Shown here: piece by piece, positions 35,130-45,042 of the stretch
How positions within the stretch are numbered: the first letter of the stretch is position 1
How the letters are laid out: each line of letters begins with the position of its first letter
Source: Methylomonas sp. 11b
GTDB taxonomy: Bacteria; Pseudomonadota; Gammaproteobacteria; Methylococcales; Methylomonadaceae
Direction: 5' to 3'
DNA length: 64,000 bases
NCBI RefSeq assembly: GCF_000515215.1
Contig: NZ_KI911557.1
Coordinates: 1,881,586-1,945,585 of the forward strand
Made by a program: the position numbers and the translations under genes
The notes under the pieces: generated by a model
Database searches by the model: none
Told to the model about the DNA's origin: nothing
What the model saw: only the letters and a program-made list of their open reading frames with translations

Positions 35130-37451
35130 TTAAAAGGCCGTATTTTTGGGATGAAGTAATCTCAATCCGTTGGCTACAACCAATAGGGAAGCGCCCATGT
35201 CGGCTGCTATGGCTTCCCATAAGGTCGCCACACCTGCAAAGGCTAAAACGGCGAATGCTGCTTTGATCGTCAGCGCAAAAGCAATATTCTGTCGAATAAT
35301 CGCCAGTGTTCTTTTGGAATGCCCGATCAGCCAAGGTAGCTTGGAAAGATCATCGCCCATCAGGGCAATATCGGCTATTTCGATAGCCGCATCTGACCCT
35401 AACACCCCCATGGCAATTCCCAGGTTGGCCCGTCCCAGTGCCGGTGCGTCGTTGACACCATCACCGATCATCGCTACCTGTCCGTATTTCTCGACCATTT
35501 GACTGACGATCTCCACTTTATCGGCCGGCAATAATACGGCGTGTACCTCATCGATGCCAATTTGGGCCGCGATGTTATTGGCCGTCACCCGATTGTCACC
35601 GGTCAACATTGCCAGGTGTTGGATTCCATTTTGTCTCAGCGCTTGCAAAATCGATCTGATGTCGGCGCGAGGCTGGTCGGCAACGGCAATGAGACCGCAA
35701 ATATGCCGATCATTGCCGATGGCAATCACGGTTTGCCCTGTTTGTTCAAGGGCAATTGCTTTTTCACTGATTTCCGGGATTTCCTGACTACGTTCCAATA
35801 AATAGCGACGCGATCCCAACCAGAAATCCGTGCCATTAAATAGTCCGGTGACACCTTTACCCGGTAGAACCGTCACATTGTCTGCGCTGGCCACGTTGAT
35901 ACCGCGTTGTTCCGTATAGCGTAAAATGGCTTTGGCCAACGGATGATTGCTTCGTGCTTCCAGTGCGGCAGCGCGGCTTAGAAGTTCTTCTTGGCTATGA
36001 CCATTAAAAGGATAAACCCCCGTGACGATTGGGTCGCCCGAGGTCAGCGTGCCGGTTTTATCAAAGGCAATCGCATTAAGATGTGCGGGTGTTTCAATAT
36101 AAATGCCCCCTTTGATCAGAATGCCTTGTCGGGCTGCACAGGCCAACGCGGCGACAATACTGACCGGTGTCGAAATGACCAATGCACAGGGGCAGGCAAT
36201 GACCAGCAACACCAAGGCGTGGTAAAACCATTCGTTCCAGCCCCCTTCGAAAAATACCGGTGGAATGATACACATGGCCAACGCCACCAGCATCACAGTC
36301 GGGGTATAAATACGCGCAAATTTCTCCACCCATTGTTCGACCTCGGCTCGCTTACCATGAGCTTCGCCGACCAACCGGGTAATCTGTGCCAAGGTGGTAT
36401 CCGAAACCAACTTGGTGGATCGGATTTCCAATGTCCCTTCAACATTAATACTGCCGGCAAACACCTCGTCACCCACTTGCTTGGCAACCGGCATGCTTTC
36501 ACCGGTAATCGGCGCCTGATTGACTGAACTGAAACCGGCAATTACGTTGCCATCCAGGGGGATTTTAGCGCCAGGTGCTAATATGAAACGGGTTCCTATA
36601 CTGACTTCTGCCGCTGGTACCACGCATTCCTGGCCGGTTTCATCCTTGATCGTCACCGTCGAGGGCGCTAAATCCAGCAAGGCTTCAACGGCATGCCGGG
36701 CACGGCCAATACTCCAACTCTCAATCGCCAGAGACAGCGCAAACAGAAAACTGACCGTTGCCGCCTCAAACCATTCATCAATGAACATCGCACCGATAAC
36801 CGCAATCGTCATCAGCAAATTCATATCCGCTCGGAAGCGTTTCAAGGCATAAAACGCCTTAACAATCACATGCCGCGCACCGCAAGCCACCGCTAAACCA
36901 AAGGCGATTTTTTCAGGCAAAGGCATAGCCTGCTGAGCATGGGCATTCAGTAAGCTTTGTAGATAGTCAGTGACCACGTCCCATTGCAGGGTGCCGTTTT
37001 TGGCCGAGCTGAAAATGGTTTGAATATCCACAAAGCCGCCGGCTATGGCGATATGAATTAGCATGCCGGCCACGATAAATACACCGCTAAGCACGGTAAA
37101 AACGGTCTTCGAACGGTGCAGTTGTTTGGCATCGGCATCGGTCTGACCGGACTGCCAACGAGCCGCCTGCATGCCCGTTGCCGCTACTGCTTTGATGATG
37201 GTCTTTTCAGTCACGGGCTCGGCATCAGACAACAGCGTCATGCGCCCGTTTAAAACATCAAAGGCCAGTTTGTCACTGCCGCCCACGAGCGGGCCTATCG
37301 CGCTTTTCAAGGTAGAGACCTCTTCGGCGCAATCCAGTCCCTCGATTTTGAACGTGATGCCACTCGATAAGTTTGATGGCGTTGGCTGGTGGTTATCCGG
37401 TTTCTCGCCAGGACAACAACAGGTTTTTTCTGATGGCTTGCAGGTACTCAT
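35130..37451 (-). CDS. cadA: Zn/Cd/Pb-type P1B ATPase
   Basis: 773-residue heavy-metal ATPase. The N-terminus has TCCCPGE and an HMA-like domain with GLDCAEE in place of GMxCxxC. TM6 carries CPCALVISTPVSI. Phosphorylation DKTGTLTSG, NHPLAK and GDGVNDAPAL are present. TM7 Lys (FALTIKAAF) and TM8 ADMGASLLVVANGLRLL fit the P1B-2 subgroup that exports Zn2+, Cd2+ and Pb2+. It begins 3 bases after czcA ends, so it is part of the czcCBA operon. The ATPase pumps to the periplasm and CzcCBA then removes the metal from the cell. Confidence 0.93.
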   Translation of the reverse strand: MSTCKPSEKTCCCPGEKPDNHQPTPSNLSSGITFKIEGLDCAEEVSTLKSAIGPLVGGSDKLAFDVLNGRMTLLSDAEPVTEKTIIKAVAATGMQAARWQSGQTDADAKQLHRSKTVFTVLSGVFIVAGMLIHIAIAGGFVDIQTIFSSAKNGTLQWDVVTDYLQSLLNAHAQQAMPLPEKIAFGLAVACGARHVIVKAFYALKRFRADMNLLMTIAVIGAMFIDEWFEAATVSFLFALSLAIESWSIGRARHAVEALLDLAPSTVTIKDETGQECVVPAAEVSIGTRFILAPGAKIPLDGNVIAGFSSVNQAPITGESMPVAKQVGDEVFAGSINVEGTLEIRSTKLVSDTTLAQITRLVGEAHGKRAEVEQWVEKFARIYTPTVMLVALAMCIIPPVFFEGGWNEWFYHALVLLVIACPCALVISTPVSIVAALACAARQGILIKGGIYIETPAHLNAIAFDKTGTLTSGDPIVTGVYPFNGHSQEELLSRAAALEARSNHPLAKAILRYTEQRGINVASADNVTVLPGKGVTGLFNGTDFWLGSRRYLLERSQEIPEISEKAIALEQTGQTVIAIGNDRHICGLIAVADQPRADIRSILQALRQNGIQHLAMLTGDNRVTANNIAAQIGIDEVHAVLLPADKVEIVSQMVEKYGQVAMIGDGVNDAPALGRANLGIAMGVLGSDAAIEIADIALMGDDLSKLPWLIGHSKRTLAIIRQNIAFALTIKAAFAVLAFAGVATLWEAIAADMGASLLVVANGLRLLHPKNTAF

Positions 37452-37454
37452 CGT

Positions 37455-40400
37455 TCAACCCTCGTTAGAATCAATCTGCGGTATTCCCGGTATCATGGGA
37501 CTTACTGGTTGGTCTTGGCGATGCGCGAACCAGTAAAGAATCGGTAATACCAACAATGTCAGCATCGTTGACGAGAGAATGCCGCCAATCACTACAGTCG
37601 CCAGCGGGCGCTGTACCTCTGCGCCGGTACCGGTGGCAATGGCCATTGGCACGAAACCGAACGAGGCCACCAATGCGGTCATCAACACTGGCCTAAGACG
37701 TGTCAGAGCACCCTCCACAATCGCCTTATCCAGCGACATGCCTTCGTCGCGCAAACCACGGATAAAGGCAATCATTACCAGCCCGTTCAGTACCGCCACA
37801 CCCGACAAGGCGATGAATCCGACTGCCGCCGAAATCGACATCGGAATATCGCGCAACCAAAGTGCGACCAAGCCGCCGGTCAACGCAAAGGGGATGCCGC
37901 TGAACACCAGCAAACCGTCCTTGGCATTGCCAAACATCATGAACAGGAGTGTGAAAACCAGGATTAACGCCACAGGCACCACAATTTGCAAGCGATGGGC
38001 CGCCGATTGCAACTGTTCGAACTGTCCGCCCCAACTTGTCCAATAACCGGATGGAATTTTGACTTTCTGTTGCAGCTTTTGTTCGGCCTCGGCAACAAAA
38101 GAGCCGATGTCGCGGCCTCGCACGTTGGCACTGATGACGATTCGGCGTTTGCCGTTCTCGCGGCTGATTTGATTAGGGCCGGGAGCCATTTCCAGGCTGG
38201 CTACTTCGGCCAGTGGGATATAACTGGTTCGTCCATCTCGGTTTTGCCCGTGCGGCAATGAGATTGGCAAGCGGTTGATGGCATCCAGATTACTGCGCAG
38301 GTTCTCCGGCAGTCGCACGATGATGTCGAAACGCCGGTCACCCTCAAACAAGGTGCCGGCTTCGGTGCCACCAATCGCGGTAGCCACCGCATCCTGCACA
38401 TCGCCCACGTTTAAGCCGTAGCGCGAAGTTTTATCCCGGTCGATATTGAGCGTCAGCATCGGCAAGCCGGTAGTTTGCTCGACTTTCACTTCGGATGCAC
38501 CGGGAATTGCCTCCATGACCGCCGAAATTTCAGTCGCCGTGTCATTCAATACATCCATATCATCGCCAAACACTTTAACGGCAACGTCGCTACGCACCCC
38601 TGAAATCAGTTCATTGAAGCGCAACTGGATAGGCTGGGAAAACTCGTAGAGGTTGCCGGGTAGTTTGTTGGCCGCCGCTTGTATCGCCGCCAGCAAGTCA
38701 TCGCGTGATTTACCGGGTTCAGGCCATTGCTCGCGAGGTTTGAGCATGATGTAACCATCCGAGATATTCGGCGGCATCGGGTCAGATGCGATTTCGGCGG
38801 TACCGGTTCGTGCAAATATTCGCTCGATTTCGGGAAACTGCTGCTTCAGAGCCTGCTCAATCTGCTGCTGCATGGCGACCGATTGCGACAAACTGGTACC
38901 CGGAATACGCATCGCCTGAATGGCGAAATCGCCTTCATTCAAGCTCGGCACAAACTCGCTGCCCATCCGAGTCGCCAACAAGCCCGACAGAATCACCGCG
39001 ACCACCGCCAGCGTGAGTATCACCGGCTTGTTGCTCATGACGCTATCCAGTACCGGCGCATAGATACGCTTGGCACTCAGCATCACCACATTTTCCTTTT
39101 CGGCGACTTTATCGCCGATAAACAGCGCCACAGCCGCCGGAATAAAGGTCACGGACAGTATCATGGCTCCCACCAAGGCAATGACCACCGTGAACGCCAT
39201 CGGATGAAACATTTTGCCTTCCACCCCCGTCAGCGCAAAGATGGGCAAGTACACGACCATGATGATCAACTGGCCAAATAACAGCGCTCGCCGCGCTTCT
39301 TTCGACGCCGTGAACACTTCATGAAAACGTTCACTACGTGTTAGCGAACGCCCCTGCTGTTCCTGAGCATGGGCCAGCCTTCGTACACAGTTCTCCACAA
39401 TCACCACCGCACCGTCGATGATCACACCAAAATCGAGCGCCCCCAGACTCATCAAGTTGGCACTGACTTGATACGTCACCATGCCGGTGAAGGTGAACAA
39501 CATTGATAACGGTATGACCATTGCCGTAATGATGGCCGCACGAATATTACCGAGGAACAGAAACAGAATCACGATGACCAGAATTGCCCCTTCGGTTAAG
39601 TTCTTCTTGACCGTATTGATGGCTTTATCGACCAATACCGTTCGGTCATAGACCGTCACGGCCTGCACCCCTTCGGGCAGCGTGCGGTTGATTTCCGTCA
39701 TCTTTTTGTCGACCGCTTGCGAGACGGCACGGCTATTCTGACCGATCAGCATAAAGACCGTACCCAATACCATCTCTCGGCCATTTTCGGTTGCAGCGCC
39801 GGTGCGCAGTTCTCGGCCGATTTCGACTTCGCCGACATCGCGAATGCGAATGGGCACACCCTGGACATTACCGAGAATAATGTTGCGAATATCTTCCATC
39901 GAATGCACTTGGCCCGGCGCACGAATCAGATATTGTTCGCCACGCTTTTCGATGTAACCGGCACCGACATTATTGTTGTTACGATCCAGCGCGGTAACGA
40001 TGTCTTGCAAGGTCAGACCATAGGACGCCAGTTTTTCCGGAATCGGTGCCACCTGATATTGTTTGGCGTAGCCGCCAATGGAATTGATTTCGGTGACCCC
40101 CGGCACGTTGCGCAACTGCGGTTTGATAATCCAGTCCTGGATTTCACGCAGATCGGTCGCGGTGTAAGGCGAACCGTCAGGTTTTTTGGCCCCTTCTTGG
40201 GCTTCGACTATCCATAAATAGATTTCGCCAAGACCGGTGGAAATGGGACCCATCGCCGGCGTGATACCGGCGGGCAGTTTATCCTTGGCTTCCTGAATAC
40301 GTTGGTTCACCAATTGCCGGGCGAAATAGACATCGGTGCCGTCCTGGAAAATCACCGTGACCTGCGATAAGCCGTAACGCGAAAGCGACCGGGTTTGTTC

Positions 40401-40637
40401 CAGATGCGGCAAACCCGCCATGACGGTTTCGATGGGGTAAGTGATCCGCTGTTCGGTTTCCAAAGGCGAATAACCCGGTGCCGTCGTATTAATTTGTACC
40501 TGAACATTGGTGATGTCCGGCACGGCGTCGATGGGCAGAATCGAGTAATTGAAAACACCGAGTCCTGCCATACCCAGTACGGCCAGGATAACCAGCCAGC
40601 GATGCTCGATCGCTAAACGAATGAGTCGTTCAAACAT
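37455..40637 (-). CDS. czcA: CzcA-type heavy-metal RND transporter
   Basis: 1060-residue inner-membrane RND pump. TM4 carries DFGVIIDGAVVIVEN, the Asp/Asp/Glu signature of HME1 (Co/Zn/Cd) transporters, and the Cus methionine triad is missing (for example FAIQAMRIPGTSLS). AGGAG precedes the ATG. Takes divalent cations from the periplasm or cytoplasm through CzcB and CzcC. Clearly a different branch from the three CusA proteins in the window. Confidence 0.95.
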   Translation of the reverse strand: MFERLIRLAIEHRWLVILAVLGMAGLGVFNYSILPIDAVPDITNVQVQINTTAPGYSPLETEQRITYPIETVMAGLPHLEQTRSLSRYGLSQVTVIFQDGTDVYFARQLVNQRIQEAKDKLPAGITPAMGPISTGLGEIYLWIVEAQEGAKKPDGSPYTATDLREIQDWIIKPQLRNVPGVTEINSIGGYAKQYQVAPIPEKLASYGLTLQDIVTALDRNNNNVGAGYIEKRGEQYLIRAPGQVHSMEDIRNIILGNVQGVPIRIRDVGEVEIGRELRTGAATENGREMVLGTVFMLIGQNSRAVSQAVDKKMTEINRTLPEGVQAVTVYDRTVLVDKAINTVKKNLTEGAILVIVILFLFLGNIRAAIITAMVIPLSMLFTFTGMVTYQVSANLMSLGALDFGVIIDGAVVIVENCVRRLAHAQEQQGRSLTRSERFHEVFTASKEARRALLFGQLIIMVVYLPIFALTGVEGKMFHPMAFTVVIALVGAMILSVTFIPAAVALFIGDKVAEKENVVMLSAKRIYAPVLDSVMSNKPVILTLAVVAVILSGLLATRMGSEFVPSLNEGDFAIQAMRIPGTSLSQSVAMQQQIEQALKQQFPEIERIFARTGTAEIASDPMPPNISDGYIMLKPREQWPEPGKSRDDLLAAIQAAANKLPGNLYEFSQPIQLRFNELISGVRSDVAVKVFGDDMDVLNDTATEISAVMEAIPGASEVKVEQTTGLPMLTLNIDRDKTSRYGLNVGDVQDAVATAIGGTEAGTLFEGDRRFDIIVRLPENLRSNLDAINRLPISLPHGQNRDGRTSYIPLAEVASLEMAPGPNQISRENGKRRIVISANVRGRDIGSFVAEAEQKLQQKVKIPSGYWTSWGGQFEQLQSAAHRLQIVVPVALILVFTLLFMMFGNAKDGLLVFSGIPFALTGGLVALWLRDIPMSISAAVGFIALSGVAVLNGLVMIAFIRGLRDEGMSLDKAIVEGALTRLRPVLMTALVASFGFVPMAIATGTGAEVQRPLATVVIGGILSSTMLTLLVLPILYWFAHRQDQPVSPMIPGIPQIDSNEG

Positions 40638-40655
40638 GATGCGAACTCCTGGAGA

Positions 40656-42185
40656 TCAATGCGAATGCTCGGCACTGCTTTTGCCTTGCTCGGATTTAAG
40701 GACGAAGCTGCCATTGGCAGCGTATTCGGTACCAGGCATGAGTCCTGTCACGATCTCGGTGACTTTGCCATCTGATAGGCCGGTGGTGATGGGTTGAGCA
40801 ATAAAGCCGCCGGGTACGCGAATAAAAATCGTCGGCTTGTTTTTGATCATCTGGATGGCATCGGCGGCGACCGCGACCGGCACTTCACTTTCCTTGGTAG
40901 GCAGTTCGACCGTGATAAACAATCCAGGTCGCCAGGCCATCTGCGGATTGTCCAGCGTCACGCGAGCCGTAGCGGTACGGGTTTGTTTGCCCATCAATGC
41001 GCCCACATAAGACAACGTACCGGTTGCCGAAGAATCGAACGCCGTGGCCTTGATGTTGACCTGTTTGCCGACTTGCACGACATTGAGATCCTTCGCCGAG
41101 ACGATAATTTCGGCCCAGACGGAGGATAAGTCAGTGATGGTGAAAATGCTGGCATCTTCCTTGACCGCTTCTCCCATGGCGATGTGTTTCTCGACCACCA
41201 TGCCGTCGAACGGGGCGCGAATTTCGTAACGATTGAGTGAGCCGCCGCTGGCCGACACGGCAGGACTTGCGCCGAGTGCTATCAATTTCTGTTGGGCATT
41301 ATGAACGGCGATTTCCATTTCCTGCATTGCTTGCCGGGCTTGTTGGTAGTCTTGCTCCGCCGAGATTTTGTCCTCCCATAAGTGCTTTTCCCTCGCAAAG
41401 GTAGAGCGGGCTAACTCCAATCGCCTTTGTGCCGACAACAATTCACTACGCTGCTCGGACAACACCGTACTGGCAATCACGGCGATGACCTGACCTTGTT
41501 TGACTTGCTGGCCCAGGTTGGCGGAAATGCTCTCCACCACACCGGCCAAACGCGGCACCACATGAGACGTCTTATCTTCATTGAAGCGAATTTCACCCGG
41601 TAGGGTGACAGAGCTTGTGATGTGCGCTGCACCTGCGGTCTGAATCGAGATACCGGTTTCGGCGATTTGCTGATCGCTCAAGGTTACTTTGCCTTCTTCT
41701 TTACTGAAAGCAAACTGAAACGTCTGACCATCATGCCTTGCCGTCACGTTCGCTTCAAAGACATGGGGCTCATCGATAGCCTGGATACTCTGCCAATACG
41801 CTTTTTCAGGCGCAAACTCGATGCGCTGTTGCTCGCCGCTCGGGCGCTTTAGTTGCACGGAGAGTTGATCGGCAACGGGCTGAAGCGGTTTATCCTGATT
41901 GAACGGATAAACGCGAAAGTGCGGTTCACCACCTTCCTCGCTGAGCAGGATTTCCAGCTTAAAGTCACCGTCGCTGTAAACAGCGCCGCCGTGCGGGCCT
42001 TGGGCTTGTTTGGCGTCATCGGCATGTTCGGCGCTATCGACTTTAGCCGCTGCATGGTTTTCTTCGCCGTGTTCCTCGCCTTCGGGCATCGATTTGTCGA
42101 TGCTCAGAATAAATAAGCCAAGCAAGAGGCCGACCACAATAATCGCGACGATAGCGGTCCATTGTTTTTTGTTAATCGTGTTCAT
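40656..42185 (-). CDS. czcB: CzcB-like adaptor
   Basis: 509-residue membrane-fusion protein. N-terminal membrane anchor (AIVAIIVVGLLLGLFIL), a His/Glu-rich linker (EGEEHGEENHAA), a beta domain GPHGGAVYSDGDFKLEI, the lipoyl region GVVESISANLGQQVKQGQ, a helical hairpin, and a barrel with TRTATARVTLDNP. The C-terminus ends AEHSH. The His-rich segments are typical of CzcB and can bind zinc. Start overlaps the czcC stop (ATGA). Confidence 0.93.
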   Translation of the reverse strand: MNTINKKQWTAIVAIIVVGLLLGLFILSIDKSMPEGEEHGEENHAAAKVDSAEHADDAKQAQGPHGGAVYSDGDFKLEILLSEEGGEPHFRVYPFNQDKPLQPVADQLSVQLKRPSGEQQRIEFAPEKAYWQSIQAIDEPHVFEANVTARHDGQTFQFAFSKEEGKVTLSDQQIAETGISIQTAGAAHITSSVTLPGEIRFNEDKTSHVVPRLAGVVESISANLGQQVKQGQVIAVIASTVLSEQRSELLSAQRRLELARSTFAREKHLWEDKISAEQDYQQARQAMQEMEIAVHNAQQKLIALGASPAVSASGGSLNRYEIRAPFDGMVVEKHIAMGEAVKEDASIFTITDLSSVWAEIIVSAKDLNVVQVGKQVNIKATAFDSSATGTLSYVGALMGKQTRTATARVTLDNPQMAWRPGLFITVELPTKESEVPVAVAADAIQMIKNKPTIFIRVPGGFIAQPITTGLSDGKVTEIVTGLMPGTEYAANGSFVLKSEQGKSSAEHSH

Positions 42186-43543
42186 GGTGATACCTCGGGT
42201 TGGCTGTCCGCCACTGTCTCGTTCATATTGCTGCCGACCAAACGTTCCACGTTGGCCACGGACTTGTGATATTCGGCCAAAGCCAGTAAATACTGATTTT
42301 TAGCGCCGAACAGGGTGCGCTGTGCATCCAGTACGTCCATAAAACTGAATTTACCCAAGCGGTAGCCTTCGCGAGCGGCGTCATAAGCACTTTGGGCGCC
42401 CGGTAAAATATCTTGCTGCAAGGTGATGATTTCGGAATGAGCGGTATCCAGGGCTTGATAGGCGGTGTTCAATGCCGTGGCGATGCGGACCTCAGTGCTA
42501 CGCAATTCGTCTTCCGCTTTGGTCAATCGATGCTCGGCTTCTTGAACACGGCCTTGATTGCGGTCGAAAACCGGCAATGGCACCGAAAAACCAACGACTA
42601 AGGCGTAATCATTGGGCATCAGATATTTACTGGCACCCACGGTCGCGGTGACATCTGGGATGGCTTTGGACTTTTCCATCGTAATCAATGCCTGACGTTG
42701 GGTGATTTCGGTGGCCCAACGGGCTAAATCCGGATTTTTAGAGAGGCGTTGCGCCAATGAGTCTAGGGAAGCCGGCGCTTGTATGCTTTCCAAATTACCG
42801 CTCACCATCTCAAAGCGCGGTGTCGTGCTGCCCCAGCCGGCGGCTAAACGCTTGCGGGCGGCTTCCAGTTCTTTCTGAGCTCGCATCAGCTCAATTTGCA
42901 CAGAAGCGCGAGCAACTTTAGCCTTGGTTTCTTCAACGGGCGATACCTTGCCTGCCTGCACTCGCGCAGAGGTCGTGACCGTTGTCTGATTAGCCAATTC
43001 ATGAATTTGCTGTGTTAGCGTCAAGCGCTGTTGGGCGGCCAACACGTCAATAAATGCCTGCGTAACTTGAGTGAGTACATCGGCTCGTTTGGTTTCGTAA
43101 TCCCAATCGGCTAATTGCTTGGTTAGCGAGGCGGCTTCCATGCGAGCGGCGCGCTTACCGCCCAATTCGATCAATTGACTCAGCTCCAAGGTGACGACAT
43201 CGCCGTCGAAACCCTTGATGACCTGATTTCCAAAGTTTGCCGCATTGGCATTGAAGGTGGGATTGGGAAACAAACCCGCTTGGAGGGTGGCGGCTTCCTG
43301 TGCTCGGCTCTCCCAGGAAAAAGCGGATAGCTCGGGGTTCTGGGTTAGCGCTAGGGCAAGCGCTTGAGACAAAACCAGGGAACCGGTCGGTTCCTCAATG
43401 GCTTGCCGACTGGAACCGTTTGCACCCAGATCGCCTGATTGTGCCGGCAATAGCGTGTCGTCTGCCGGACTCGCATCGACCGAGCCGGCAGTAATCAATA
43501 AACACAGTGCAACGCCAAGTGGCCGCACATAATTTGAGAACAT
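42182..43543 (-). CDS. czcC: CzcC-like outer-membrane channel
   Basis: 453-residue TolC-family protein. Signal peptide ends near TAGSVDASPA; the repeats include ELSQLIELGGKRAAR and YRLGKFSFMDVLDAQRTLFG, the latter being characteristic of CzcC. GGAGAAA lies upstream of the ATG. First pump gene of czcCBA, 90 bases after the CzcI-like gene. Confidence 0.93.
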   Translation of the reverse strand: MFSNYVRPLGVALCLLITAGSVDASPADDTLLPAQSGDLGANGSSRQAIEEPTGSLVLSQALALALTQNPELSAFSWESRAQEAATLQAGLFPNPTFNANAANFGNQVIKGFDGDVVTLELSQLIELGGKRAARMEAASLTKQLADWDYETKRADVLTQVTQAFIDVLAAQQRLTLTQQIHELANQTTVTTSARVQAGKVSPVEETKAKVARASVQIELMRAQKELEAARKRLAAGWGSTTPRFEMVSGNLESIQAPASLDSLAQRLSKNPDLARWATEITQRQALITMEKSKAIPDVTATVGASKYLMPNDYALVVGFSVPLPVFDRNQGRVQEAEHRLTKAEDELRSTEVRIATALNTAYQALDTAHSEIITLQQDILPGAQSAYDAAREGYRLGKFSFMDVLDAQRTLFGAKNQYLLALAEYHKSVANVERLVGSNMNETVADSQPEVSP

Positions 43544-43633
43544 GGAAAATTTCTCCGTAGCATAGAGGGAACGTCAACACGGACACAGGTGAACCTGCGC
43601 CTTCGGCTGGTGAGTTGCAGCTAGGAGAAGTGG

Positions 43634-44089
43634 CTAAATCAGTAAAACGGTACTGCGAAGGGCGAGTAGTCGGGAATCGGTAAACGGCGGGTCGAAAAAT
43701 GCCGGCTGCCGAATAACGACTTTGGCATAAAGGACTAGCAGTGAGATCAGGAAAAATACCGGTAAAAGTCCAATATCAATCGCTATTTTTAATAAATTCG
43801 TCAATTGTAGGGGGATGTGATCATCACCATCGATAGGAATGTCAGTGCAAGGTGACGAGCAGGGATCATCGTCATTGCTCGTAAGAGCATTGGTCTCGTC
43901 GTTGAAACGAGTGACAACAGTTAAACTTACGGATTGGTCTTTTCCATTCTTCTCTACAGCGACATGACCATCAGCACCAAAACATAGCACAAAGGCCGAC
44001 ACATCTCGATGGCCCAGGCCAAAATGACCAAGCACCGCGAGTATCAGCACAATAGAGAGCCAAATTTTAGAGTGTCGCAAAGCATTCAT
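43634..44089 (-). CDS. CzcI-like small protein upstream of czcC
   Basis: 151 residues. N-terminal signal/membrane segment (WLSIVLILAVLGHFGLGH), an acidic periplasmic stretch with DDDPCSSPCTDIPIDGDDH, a second membrane helix, and a polar tail with PAFFDPPFTDSRLLALRS. The position before czcC and the Cys/Asp-rich loop match CzcI-type accessory proteins of Czc operons; the sequence match itself is weak. Possibly a periplasmic zinc-binding regulator component. Confidence 0.6.
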   Translation of the reverse strand: MNALRHSKIWLSIVLILAVLGHFGLGHRDVSAFVLCFGADGHVAVEKNGKDQSVSLTVVTRFNDETNALTSNDDDPCSSPCTDIPIDGDDHIPLQLTNLLKIAIDIGLLPVFFLISLLVLYAKVVIRQPAFFDPPFTDSRLLALRSTVLLI

Positions 44090-44230
44090 TTTTTAAAGCT
44101 ACACCAAATGAATCTAAATGACAATGACTTAACTGTTTTTTAGTATTTCGTGGTTTTGAGACCTAACAGGCTGTTGAAGAACGTATGTATATTTCACGCT
44201 GAGGCAGAATTTTCAGAGGCGATGTAAACA

Positions 44231-44445
44231 ATGATGAATTCGAATTCGTTGAAAATTACAGTCAATACAATGGCAGACTCGCAAGCGGCATTGGCTACAA
44301 GCCGTTTCATTCATCGAAAAATTCTGACTCGTTTATGTCTTGGATGACTTTTTCTTAGTGTGACAATCGGCGGCACTGTCTTGTTTGCCCAGTATGTTTT
44401 GGCGGGTGCCTGAGAATTTGGCGATGCGTTGGAAGAACGTTAGAA
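44231..44445 (+). pseudogene. Remnant of an HD-GYP gene N-terminus
   Basis: Reading from 44231: SRFIHRKILTRLCLG, stop, LFLSVTIGG, against NRFIHRKILTRLFLG, W, LFLSVTVGG in the intact HD-GYP protein at 23270. The Trp codon TGG has become TGA. Further stops follow and the match fades; the HD-GYP domain is absent. It lies in a 442-base stretch (44090-44531) with no other gene, directly before cus system 3. Confidence 0.72.
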
Positions 44446-44531
44446 ACCCTATCAGATGGTGACCAATCAGATATTGAAAAAAGCCAATAGGCATGCTAGC
44501 GTAATGACCTTAGTTTTTTTGGATAAAGTTT

Positions 44532-44957
44532 TTGTTGTCAACGCTTCGTGCTCATCGCCATAGTCATTATCGGTCTATTTTGATTTTGGTAATGATGGTC
44601 AGCTGGCTATTCATGCTGGTGGCGTCGACGTGCGCCATGCCTATGCCGGTTCAGCTTCCTGCTGTTGATGCGATGCCGGTCGGCTGTTCAGAGTCCATGC
44701 ATCACTCTGAGCAAACAAAACACTTTTCCTCGCAAGCTCAGGACTGCGTTCTTAAATCCTGCCCAGACTCTCAACCCAATCCGACTTTCAATATCAAAAT
44801 CGATAAACCGGAAATCCCGTTGTTTATTGCATGTCTGGTATGGTTAATCGGCTGTTTGTTTAGCTACCGCCCACCTCAACTGATATTCAATCGGATAAGG
44901 CCGCCTATTGGCAAGCCGATTCCGTTGTTTTATCGTTTTTGCACACTCCTGAATTAG
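44532..44957 (+). CDS. Small Cys/His-containing membrane protein preceding cus system 3
   Basis: 141 residues from TTG 44532, or 121 from ATG 44592 (MMVSWLFML); neither has a good ribosome-binding site. Hydrophobic N-terminus, a periplasmic stretch with GCSESMHHSEQTKHF and DCVLKSCPD, a second membrane helix (LFIACLVWLIGCLF), and an end LFYRFCTLLN. Same plan and position as the protein at 9095, though sequence identity is low. Unrecognised family; metal-related by context. Confidence 0.6.
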   Translation: MLSTLRAHRHSHYRSILILVMMVSWLFMLVASTCAMPMPVQLPAVDAMPVGCSESMHHSEQTKHFSSQAQDCVLKSCPDSQPNPTFNIKIDKPEIPLFIACLVWLIGCLFSYRPPQLIFNRIRPPIGKPIPLFYRFCTLLN

Positions 44958-45042
44958 TCATTTCTCCCAGGTAACCCTCGCCTTGTTGGCGTGATAGAGC
45001 TTCATGCTTTGGCGTGAGCCTGTGTTTCCTTGTTTGGAGAAA

